In this document: positions 6,515 to 11,388 of the stretch, piece by piece
How positions within the stretch are numbered: the stretch's first letter is position 1
Layout of the letters: every line of letters begins with the position of its first letter
Source of the DNA: Acidobacteriota bacterium
Lineage (GTDB): Bacteria > Acidobacteriota > Vicinamibacteria > Vicinamibacterales > 2-12-FULL-66-21
Length of the DNA stretch: 11,388 nucleotides
Assembly (NCBI GenBank): GCA_013362195.1
Contig: JABFWM010000567.1
Location: forward strand, 1-11,388
Direction of reading: 5' to 3'
The notes under the pieces: model-generated
The model's input: only the letters and a program-made list of their open reading frames with translations
What the model was told of the DNA's origin: nothing
Database searches by the model: none
Program-made: the position numbers and the translations under genes

Positions 6515-7012
6515 GTGAGCACCGACCGCCGACGCGCCGTCACCGCCGACAACTGGGGCAAGCCGGATCGCAACGAAGCGGGCGAGCCGATCTGCCGCTG
6601 GTGCCGCACGGTCGTTCGACCGCCGCGCCGCACCTTCTGCGGTGACGCGTGCGTCCACGAATGGAAGGTCCGCAGCAGTCCGGGTTACGTGCGCGAACGG
6701 GTCTGGAAGCGCGATAGAGGCGTCTGCCGGTTGTGCGGATTCGACGTCGGCAAGGCTGAACGAGGGTGGCGGCGGCGGAAGCCGCGCCCGTTCGATCGAT
6801 ACGCGCGGCGGCAGTGGCGCGCCGCACGTCCGCGCTGGGAAGCGGATCACATCCTGCCGGTTGCCGACGGCGGCGGACTGTGCGGACTCGACAACTACCG
6901 GCTGTTATGCCGTTCCTGCCACCTCACCGTGACGTCGGCGTGGCGCAAGGCCCGCGTCACCGATGCCCGTCCGCCGCTCCTCGCTTCTTCGCACGTGACT
7001 AGCGAGCTCTGA
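6515..7012 (+). CDS. HNH nuclease of the ZRANB3-associated type
   Basis: A 165-aa protein starting at GTG 6515, without a strong ribosome site. The N-terminal zinc knuckle uses Cys27, Cys30, Cys42 and Cys46 (CRWC, then FCGDAC), followed by VHEWKVRSSPGYVRERVWKR. The nuclease part has Cys71/Cys74 (CRLC) and Cys132/Cys135 (CRSCH) as zinc ligands around EADHILPVADGGG and LDNYRLLC. Asp111-His112, Asn127 and His136 are the HNH catalytic positions. The arrangement of FCxxxC, a SxxYxRxxVxxRDxGVC stretch and DHI-Pro-Val is the one I know from free-standing bacterial HNH proteins and from the C-terminal nuclease of human ZRANB3, a fork-remodelling enzyme. The biological target in bacteria is not established. 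The gene overlaps the 3' end of egtD by 14 bases, tail to tail. All catalytic residues look intact. Confidence 0.85.
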   Translation: MSTDRRRAVTADNWGKPDRNEAGEPICRWCRTVVRPPRRTFCGDACVHEWKVRSSPGYVRERVWKRDRGVCRLCGFDVGKAERGWRRRKPRPFDRYARRQWRAARPRWEADHILPVADGGGLCGLDNYRLLCRSCHLTVTSAWRKARVTDARPPLLASSHVTSEL

Positions 7013-7976
7013 AGAGCGTCAGCGCGAAGCGCGCCTCGTCGTCGATCCACTGTTCGGCGATGGTGAAGCCCGCGCGCGCGCCCATCGTGTCGATCTGCCG
7101 TTCGTCGTATTTGTAGGAGCTCTCCGTCCAGATGCGTTCGCCGCGGCCGAACCGAACCGTGAGACCGGCCGCGTCGATCGAAACCGACTGCGCCGCGAGG
7201 CTCTCGAGATGCATCTCGATGCGGTGCTCCGCCGCATTCCAGATCGCGCGATGCGCGAACGCGCCGATGTCGAACGTGCCGCCCAGCTCCCGATTGATGC
7301 GGACCAGCAGGTTTCGGTTGAACGCCGCCGTGACGCCCAGTGGATCGTCATAGGCGAGCAGCAGGTCGCGTTCCGGCTTGACGAGATCGGCGCCGAGCAG
7401 CAGGAAGTCGCCGGGCGCGAGCGCCGCGCGAATTTCGCGCAGGAACCCGAGCGCCGCCGGCGTGTCGAAGTTGCCGACGTTGGATCCGAGCAGCAGCACG
7501 AGCATCGGGTTGCCGTGCTCCCGATGCGCCGCGGCCTGCCGCAGGCCGACTTCGTAGGTCTCGCGATGACCGACGACGGAGACATGGTGGAGGCGCCCGA
7601 GCGTCCGCTCCGATTGCTCCAGCGCCTGCGACGAGATGTCGATGAGGTGCACGCGGCCGGCGCGGCCCGCCGTCTGCAGCGCCTCCGCGAGGATCATCAG
7701 CTTCTCGCCGCTGCCGCAGCCAAGCTCCACGATCAGCGGCACGGCCCGTCCGCTGTCACGCGTCAGGCGCTCGATGATGTCGGACGCGTGCGCGTCGAGC
7801 AGCCGCCGCTCCGCGCGCGTGATGCGATACCACGGCAGGCGGCAGATCGCTTCGAACAGGCTCGAGCCGAGCGCATCGTAGAGATACTTCGACTGCAGCT
7901 GCTTCGGCACGAGCGCGAGATCGCGCCGCACGTCCGCGGCGAAGTCAAGGACGAGACGATCGGTGAGTTGGGTCAT
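6999..7976 (-). CDS. egtD: L-histidine N-alpha-methyltransferase EgtD
   Basis: A 325-aa protein, the usual family length. EgtD uses three S-adenosylmethionine molecules to convert histidine into hercynine, the first committed step of ergothioneine synthesis, in the cytoplasm. The SAM-binding motif VELGCGSGEK spans ~83-92. The family signature AYDDPLGVTAAFNRNLLVRI spans ~208-227. Residues that bind histidine in the mycobacterial enzyme appear conserved: Tyr33 and Tyr50 (for Tyr39 and Tyr56), Asn166 in LLLGSNVGNF, and Glu285/Ser287 in IWTESSYKY (for Glu282/Ser284). No strong ribosome site precedes ATG 7976. egtB lies 88 bases upstream on the same strand, so the two are probably co-transcribed. 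The 3' end overlaps the HNH gene. Confidence 0.96.
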   Translation of the reverse strand: MTQLTDRLVLDFAADVRRDLALVPKQLQSKYLYDALGSSLFEAICRLPWYRITRAERRLLDAHASDIIERLTRDSGRAVPLIVELGCGSGEKLMILAEALQTAGRAGRVHLIDISSQALEQSERTLGRLHHVSVVGHRETYEVGLRQAAAHREHGNPMLVLLLGSNVGNFDTPAALGFLREIRAALAPGDFLLLGADLVKPERDLLLAYDDPLGVTAAFNRNLLVRINRELGGTFDIGAFAHRAIWNAAEHRIEMHLESLAAQSVSIDAAGLTVRFGRGERIWTESSYKYDERQIDTMGARAGFTIAEQWIDDEARFALTLFRAR

Positions 7977-8064
7977 GGCTCATGACTGACGGGTCTGGCT
8001 CCTGGCCCTCAACAATTGCAGGACTCGCGGCGGGAAATTGGCCGTGAGCGCTGAATCGTGAGTC
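7977..8064 (-). other. egtB-egtD spacer with repeat-like sequence
   Basis: An imperfect inverted repeat pairs GGACTCGCG (8021-8029) with CGTGAGTCC (8057-8065), eight of nine positions, and overlaps the egtB stop codon. The rest carries short echoes such as CGTGAG twice and TCTGGCTCCTGGCCCTC. It may be a decayed intergenic repeat or an attenuating hairpin. Confidence 0.3.
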
Positions 8065-9468
8065 CTAAGCCACGGTCCTGAACTTGGCGTATACGTACGG
8101 ATAGTTGCCGCGGAACCAGTTGCGGAAGCTGGGACGCACGAGCTCCTTCGCCGTCGCGGGCGAGGCGCCCTTCATCACGTAGTGCCGTCCGTCGAAGAAC
8201 TCCGCCGAGTACTCCGGGTACGAGGCCATCGGCCGGAAGCCGGGGAACGGACCGAAGACGGTCGACGTCCACTCCCATCCGTTGCCGATCAGGTCGTGCG
8301 CACCCCACGGACCCGCGCTCTCCGGGAACGACCCCACCGGCACCGGATCGAATCCCGCGAAATCGTAATGGCCCGGCGGCGCGGTCCACGCCGCGCCTTC
8401 CGAATCCAACCGGGTCGATCCGTGGTCCCCGCCGCTCGTGGATCCGCCGTCACCAAACGCCGCGCGATGGAACTCCGCCTCGGTCATCACGCGGCGTCCC
8501 TTCCAGCGTGCGTAGGCGTTCGCCTCGGCCTGGCTCACGTAGACCGGCCAATCGAGCGGCAACGGAATCGCTTCGAACATGCCCCGCCACTGCCAGCCAC
8601 GAGAGGCGAGGGGCGAGGAGCGAGGGGCGTCTCCGGACAACCAGAAGGCCGGATGTTCAACGTGGTCCGCCCGAATCCAGGCCCATCCCTCGTCGTCCCA
8701 CAGCTCGCGCGTCTCATAGCCGCCTGCGTTCACGAAGTCCAGAAACTGCGCATTCGCGACGGGCAGGATGTCGATCTCGAATGCCCCCACGTCGACCCGA
8801 TGTGCCTCGAACTCGTTGTCCCAGCCGAACACGGTATGCGCTCGTTCAGCGCCGAGTGTCGCGGTCCCCGCGGGCACAACCACGGACTCGGCTGCCCCAA
8901 GACGCGCGGCGTTGCCCCGAGACGCCCCTCTCTCTTCGCCCGTCGCCCCTCGCCCTTCGCCATTCGCTCCTCGCCCTTCGCCGCTCGGTCGGCGCTTCTG
9001 ATCGAACGGGAGCCGATGCCACATGTAGAGCAGCGTCTCCTGGTGCATCGCCTCGTGTTCGAGCGCGGTGTAGAGGCCTTCGACCGGCAGCAGGTCCTCC
9101 CGCAGCGCGCCGAGGATCGCCTCGTCGCACGCGCGCGCGAAGGCGCGCACGTCATCGCGCGAGGGCCATCTCGTCTGCGCGCCGCTGCGCGGCACGGCGG
9201 CATCGACGCTGTCCGGATCGATGCCGCGCGCAAACAGATCTTCGAGCCGCCGATCGACCGGCGGCTTGCCGAGGCCGCGGCGCAGGAAGGCAATCACGCT
9301 GAAGGCCGGCAGGTGTCCCTCGTAGAAGACGATCGGATTGCGCAGCGCGATCGGCCGGGTGTAATAGGCGGAGGGATCGACGAGATCGAAGATGCGTTCG
9401 GATCGGACGCGGTTGCGGCGATACCAGGCGATGGCGGCCGCGCGGTCGACGGCAAGGATCGTAGGCAT
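8065..9468 (-). CDS. egtB: Ergothioneine sulfoxide synthase EgtB with two in-frame repeat insertions
   Basis: A 467-aa protein from ATG 9468; GTG 9474 would add two residues. EgtB is a non-haem iron enzyme that joins a cysteine-type thiol to hercynine using oxygen. The N-terminal DinB-like domain (~8-158) carries the three iron ligands: His52 in YEGHLPAF, and His138 and His142 in EHEAMHQETL. The C-terminal FGE-sulfatase-like domain (~195-467) has GNGWEWTST, FPGFRPMA and HYVMKGAS. The end, RPSFRNWFRGNYPYVYAKFR, differs from the mycobacterial pattern that reads gamma-glutamylcysteine, so the thiol substrate may be cysteine itself; this is inference. Residues ~162-183 are a low-complexity Gly-Glu-Arg insertion in the interdomain linker, and ~280-290 is a short Pro/Ser-rich loop. 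Both are encoded by copies of one DNA repeat. It sits between ku and egtD. Confidence 0.95.
   Translation of the reverse strand: MPTILAVDRAAAIAWYRRNRVRSERIFDLVDPSAYYTRPIALRNPIVFYEGHLPAFSVIAFLRRGLGKPPVDRRLEDLFARGIDPDSVDAAVPRSGAQTRWPSRDDVRAFARACDEAILGALREDLLPVEGLYTALEHEAMHQETLLYMWHRLPFDQKRRPSGEGRGANGEGRGATGEERGASRGNAARLGAAESVVVPAGTATLGAERAHTVFGWDNEFEAHRVDVGAFEIDILPVANAQFLDFVNAGGYETRELWDDEGWAWIRADHVEHPAFWLSGDAPRSSPLASRGWQWRGMFEAIPLPLDWPVYVSQAEANAYARWKGRRVMTEAEFHRAAFGDGGSTSGGDHGSTRLDSEGAAWTAPPGHYDFAGFDPVPVGSFPESAGPWGAHDLIGNGWEWTSTVFGPFPGFRPMASYPEYSAEFFDGRHYVMKGASPATAKELVRPSFRNWFRGNYPYVYAKFRTVA
8603..8641 (-). repeat. GC-rich dispersed repeat, copy 1, inside egtB
   Basis: On the plus strand, a run of GCGAGGGGCGAGGAGCGAGG type (8603-8627) leads into a conserved end at 8622-8641, GAGGGGCGTCTCCGGACAAC. 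In the egtB frame it encodes residues around GDAPRSSPLASRG in a loop of the FGE-like domain. I define the element strand as starting from the GTTGTCC end, which is the minus strand here. Confidence 0.65.
8911..8984 (+). repeat. GC-rich dispersed repeat, copy 2, inside egtB, inverted
   Basis: The conserved end is GTTGCCCCGAGACGCCCCTC (8911-8930). Its complement matches copy 1 at 18 of 20 bases. It continues into irregular tandem units of CGCCCTTCGCC and CGCTCCTCGCC type to about 8984. In the egtB frame it encodes the Gly-Glu-Arg-rich linker (GEGRGANGEGRGATGEERGA). It points in the opposite direction to copy 1. Confidence 0.7.
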
Positions 9469-9485
9469 GATCACTGTCCGGCCAG

Positions 9486-9502
9486 GACGGGCCCCGCCCG
9501 TC
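9486..9502. other. 7-bp hairpin between ku and egtB
   Basis: GACGGGC (9486-9492) and GCCCGTC (9496-9502) pair perfectly around a CCC loop, 18 bases upstream of the egtB ATG. No T run follows on the minus strand, so it is a poor terminator. It could slow read-through from ku or affect egtB translation. Confidence 0.35.
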
Positions 9503-9531
9503 GAAGTCCATGAAGCGGCGGCGGCGGGATC

Positions 9532-10392
9532 TTACGCCACCCGCCGTCCCGAGCGGCCCGGTTTCTTCCCCTTGGACGCCGTGCCCTTGCGCGCGGTTGC
9601 GCGGCCGCCCGCCGGCGTCTTCCGTCCCTCGAGCGACGCGCGCAGACGGGCCATCAAATCCACCACTTCGGCTCCCTGCGGGGTCGTCTCCATCTCCTGC
9701 AGCTTCGGGCGCCGCCCCTTCACCTTCGCGTTGATCACGCGCATCAGGTTTTCCTTGTACTCGTCAGTGTACTTCCCGGGATCCCATTTCGACGTGAGGT
9801 TCGCGATCAGCTGCTGCGCCATCTTCAGTTCGGCCGGCCGGATCTCGGCCTTGTGCGGGAAGGTGAAGTCCTCGAGGTCGGCCAGTTCGTCCGCGAACCG
9901 CATCATCGTCAGGACCAGCGCGTCGCCGAGCGCTTCGACGGCGGCGAGGTGCTGCGCGTCGCGGAGGATGATTTTGGCGATGCCGATCCGGCCCGACTCG
10001 CGGATCGCCTCGCGCAGCAGCGCGTAGGCGCGCTCGGATCCCTTGCCGGGCTGCAGGTAATACGGGGTCTCGAAATAGCGTTCGTCGATCTCCTTGGGAT
10101 CGACGAAGTCGAGAATGTCGATCGTTTTCGTCTTCTCGAGCGCCGCGGTCTTGAAATCGTCTTTCGTCAGGACGACGAACTGGCCCTTCGCGTACTCGTA
10201 GCCCTTGACGAGATCCTCCCAGGCCACCGGCTTTCCTTCGGTCTGGCACACGCGCTCGTACTTGACGGGCGCTTCGTCTTTCGCGTGCAGTAGCCGGAAC
10301 TTCGGGCGGTGATCGCGCACAGCACCGTACAGCTCGATCGGGATGTTCACCAGCCCGAACGCAATCGCGCCTTTCCACATCGATCGCGCCAT
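9532..10392 (-). CDS. ku: Ku protein, DNA end-binding factor of bacterial NHEJ
   Basis: A 286-aa protein, typical of bacterial Ku. It forms a homodimeric ring that binds DNA double-strand ends and recruits ligase LigD. The start at ATG 10392 is supported by GAGGG (10403-10399), six bases upstream. The N-terminus MARSMWKGAIAFGLVNIPIE is the family signature. Further hallmarks are VKYERVCQTEGKPVAWEDLV (~43-62), the KTKTIDILDFV strand and YFETPYYLQPGKGSERAYAL (~105-124), then the dimer core (~125-225). The tail (~255-286) is rich in Lys, Arg, Gly and Ala (RKTPAGGRATARKGTASKGK), like the basic extensions that help DNA threading in other Ku proteins. LigD is not in the window. A strong terminator lies upstream, so ku has its own promoter in 10393-10466, which I could not identify. 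Confidence 0.97.
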   Translation of the reverse strand: MARSMWKGAIAFGLVNIPIELYGAVRDHRPKFRLLHAKDEAPVKYERVCQTEGKPVAWEDLVKGYEYAKGQFVVLTKDDFKTAALEKTKTIDILDFVDPKEIDERYFETPYYLQPGKGSERAYALLREAIRESGRIGIAKIILRDAQHLAAVEALGDALVLTMMRFADELADLEDFTFPHKAEIRPAELKMAQQLIANLTSKWDPGKYTDEYKENLMRVINAKVKGRRPKLQEMETTPQGAEVVDLMARLRASLEGRKTPAGGRATARKGTASKGKKPGRSGRRVA

Positions 10393-10466
10393 CGCAGACC
10401 CTCAGTCCTTCTCGTCGTCCTCAGCGCCGGGTGATCCGTCGCTCGTCCCCTTCCCGCGGAACCTAC

Positions 10467-10501
10467 AAAAAAAACGCCAGCCCAATCGTACGGGCTGGCG
10501 T
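10467..10501 (-). terminator. Strong intrinsic terminator of the Gly/Thr-repeat gene
   Basis: On the minus strand a 9-bp perfect stem (10500-10492 with 10483-10475, GC-rich, 8-base loop) is followed by eight T residues (complement of 10467-10474). This is a textbook intrinsic terminator. It ends the transcript of the gene at 11262-10579 and separates it from ku. Confidence 0.9.
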
Positions 10502-10530
10502 CCGCTGCTTCGCGATCCCTGCTTGCGACC

Positions 10531-10551
10531 CGAGCCTCGCGAGGAGGCTCG
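10531..10551 (-). other. 8-bp hairpin in the 3' UTR before the terminator
   Basis: CGAGCCTC (10531-10538) and GAGGCTCG (10544-10551) pair perfectly around a five-base loop, between the stop codon at 10579 and the intrinsic terminator. It has no T run and may protect the mRNA 3' end. Confidence 0.45.
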
Positions 10552-10578
10552 ACGAGGTCCCCGGGATTGCGCGCGCGT

Positions 10579-11262
10579 CTACTGCTGCGGGCAGCTCTCC
10601 GAGACCATGCGCATCGACGTGACGGTCATGCTGCGCATGCCGCCGCGGTTGCCCTGAGCGGTCGTCGTCGCGCCCGTGCCGGTGCTCCCGGTCGTGCCGC
10701 CTTCCGTCGTGCCACCGGCGGTGGTGCCGCCCGTGGTGCCGCCGCCCGCGGTCGTGCCGCCGGTGGTCGTGCCGCCAGCCGTGGTCGAGCCCGCGCCGCC
10801 TGCGCCACCGCGGCCGGCCATCGTCCCCGTCACCTCGATTTCGTGCCCGACGTGCGGCTTGAGATCGACATCGCTCGCGGCGGTCAGCATGATGCCGCGG
10901 CCGCCCGCCATGCTCCCCATGCCACTACCGGTCGTGCCGGTGCCGCCCGCCGTCGTCCCGGCTCCGCTTCCGGTCGTGCCGGCTCCGCCCGAGGTCGTGC
11001 CCGTTGCGCCACCGCGACGGCCACCCATCCCCTGCACGTTCGTGAGCATGTACGTGCCGGCCGTGTCGCCCGCACGGAGGCAGCCCGTCACCGTCATCGG
11101 ACCGCCACGCCCGCGCTGATTGCCAGCCGTGGTTTCCTGGCTGGTCGTGCCTGCGCCGGTCGTGCCAGCGGTGCCAGTGGGCGGCTGCTGGGTCGGGGTC
11201 TGGGCGGACAGCGCAACCGCGCATGCGCCCGCCAGACACGTCGCCACTATCGTCCTCTTCAT
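10579..11262 (-). CDS. Secreted protein with a small conserved core and Gly/Thr-repeat loops
   Basis: A 227-aa protein from ATG 11262 with a perfect AGGAGG site. Residues 1-20 are a signal peptide (cleavage likely after LSA). The structured core is split in three: PMTVTGCLRAGDTAGTYMLT (~55-74), GIMLTAASDVDLKPHVGHEI (~123-142) continuing into EVTGTM, and MTVTSMRMVSESC (~212-224). This looks like one small OB-like beta domain with Cys61 and Cys224 able to form a disulfide. It resembles secreted acidobacterial proteins of unknown function (DUF5818-like is my best guess). Three tracts of Gly, Thr and Ala repeats separate the strands: ~30-50, ~80-122 and ~150-205. Composition differs sharply from the neighbours. 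An extracellular or envelope role is likely; no catalytic motif is seen. It ends at an intrinsic terminator. Confidence 0.82.
   Translation of the reverse strand: MKRTIVATCLAGACAVALSAQTPTQQPPTGTAGTTGAGTTSQETTAGNQRGRGGPMTVTGCLRAGDTAGTYMLTNVQGMGGRRGGATGTTSGGAGTTGSGAGTTAGGTGTTGSGMGSMAGGRGIMLTAASDVDLKPHVGHEIEVTGTMAGRGGAGGAGSTTAGGTTTGGTTAGGGTTGGTTAGGTTEGGTTGSTGTGATTTAQGNRGGMRSMTVTSMRMVSESCPQQ
10687..10800 (-). repeat. Tandem Gly-Thr codon repeat, longest tract
   Basis: Irregular repeats of a GGCACGACC-like unit encode runs such as GGTTTGGTTAGGGTTGGTTA. Copies differ at several bases, so it is a degenerate minisatellite. A second tract lies at 10926-11010 and a weaker third at about 11128-11180 in the same gene. 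Confidence 0.7.
10926..11010 (-). repeat. Tandem Gly-Thr codon repeat, second tract
   Basis: Degenerate copies of the same unit as the 10687-10800 tract, encoding TTSGGAGTTGSGAGTTAGGT. It fills the loop between the first and second parts of the conserved core. Confidence 0.65.
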
Positions 11263-11268
11263 GAACTT

Positions 11269-11274
11269 CCTCCT
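11269..11274 (-). promoter_or_regulatory. Consensus Shine-Dalgarno AGGAGG
   Basis: AGGAGG on the minus strand, six bases upstream of ATG 11262. It is the only perfect Shine-Dalgarno I see in the window and predicts strong translation of the secreted repeat protein. Confidence 0.85.
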
Positions 11275-11315
11275 GGATTGGGGGTCTCCGGCGACCCGAA
11301 AGTTGCGCCGGCGGC

Positions 11316-11331
11316 TGCATTAAGTGCGCCA
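11316..11331 (-). promoter_or_regulatory. Candidate sigma-54 promoter for the secreted repeat protein
   Basis: TGGCGCACTTAATGCA on the minus strand has the invariant GG-N10-GC and matches nine of twelve defined positions of the TGGCACG-N4-TTGCW consensus. It would start transcription near 11304, leaving a 40-base leader with the AGGAGG site. GG-N10-GC occurs often by chance in GC-rich DNA. Confidence 0.3.
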
Positions 11332-11388
11332 CCAACTGCGGATAATCCCCGGCCTTGCGAATCGGTCGCGACGACGTGAATCGGCCGA

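Noticed and set aside
8622..8930. The inverted pair in egtB considered as terminal repeats of a small transposon
   Set aside because: The DNA between the copies encodes conserved FGE-like domain sequence needed by EgtB, so it is not mobile cargo.
8931..8984. Tandem units considered as a CRISPR array
   Set aside because: The units are only about 10-20 bases, irregular, lack unique spacers and are translated as part of EgtB.
8182..9513. A 443-codon plus-strand frame opposite egtB
   Set aside because: egtB on the other strand carries intact catalytic motifs. The plus-strand frame has biased composition and no recognisable domain.
10676..11119. Plus-strand frame made of Val-Pro repeats
   Set aside because: It is the complement of the Gly/Thr repeat tracts; the minus-strand gene has the signal peptide, ribosome site and terminator.

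Overview
The window is high-GC, gene-dense DNA. Its make-up points to an environmental Gram-negative bacterium, and a soil Acidobacteriota of the Vicinamibacteria type is my best guess. The guess rests on the large DUF5916-type outer-membrane protein, a secreted Gly/Thr-repeat protein, a Ku-based NHEJ gene, a two-gene ergothioneine pathway and a GC-rich dispersed repeat. It is an inference from gene content, not a database match. I see no rRNA, tRNA, CRISPR array, insertion sequence or phage gene. No stretch longer than about 210 bases lacks a gene.

Layout, left to right. (1) Bases 1-1199, minus strand, hold the start of a secreted protein (TPR-like region, Pro-rich linker, beta-propeller) that runs off the left edge. 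(2) A divergent gene at 1292-1720 encodes a small secreted protein resembling the pro-region of subtilase-type proteases, with no protease behind it. (3) Two small convergent genes of unknown function follow: a 54-aa Trp-rich zinc-knuckle protein (1887-2051, +) and a 66-aa basic protein (2078-2278, -). They share a hairpin between their stop codons. (4) A WYL-domain transcription regulator (2487-3467, +) converges on a large outer-membrane protein with an N-terminal CBM9-like domain and a DUF5916 barrel (3490-6021, -). (5) A 71-aa unknown protein (6214-6429, +) precedes an HNH nuclease of the type fused to eukaryotic ZRANB3 (6515-7012, +). (6) A minus-strand block reads ku (10392-9532), egtB (9468-8065), egtD (7976-6999). 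(7) A secreted protein with Gly/Thr-repeat loops (11262-10579, -) ends in a strong intrinsic terminator that insulates ku.

How the genes work together. egtB and egtD supply the two chemical core steps of ergothioneine synthesis: histidine trimethylation, and oxygen-dependent sulfur insertion. Ku begins non-homologous end joining; its ligase partner LigD is not in the window. The ku-egtB-egtD order on one strand, with gaps of 63 and 88 bases, permits co-transcription and suggests an oxidative or desiccation stress theme, but this is inference. The most unusual feature is a pair of short GC-rich repeat elements inserted in opposite orientations inside egtB without breaking its reading frame.
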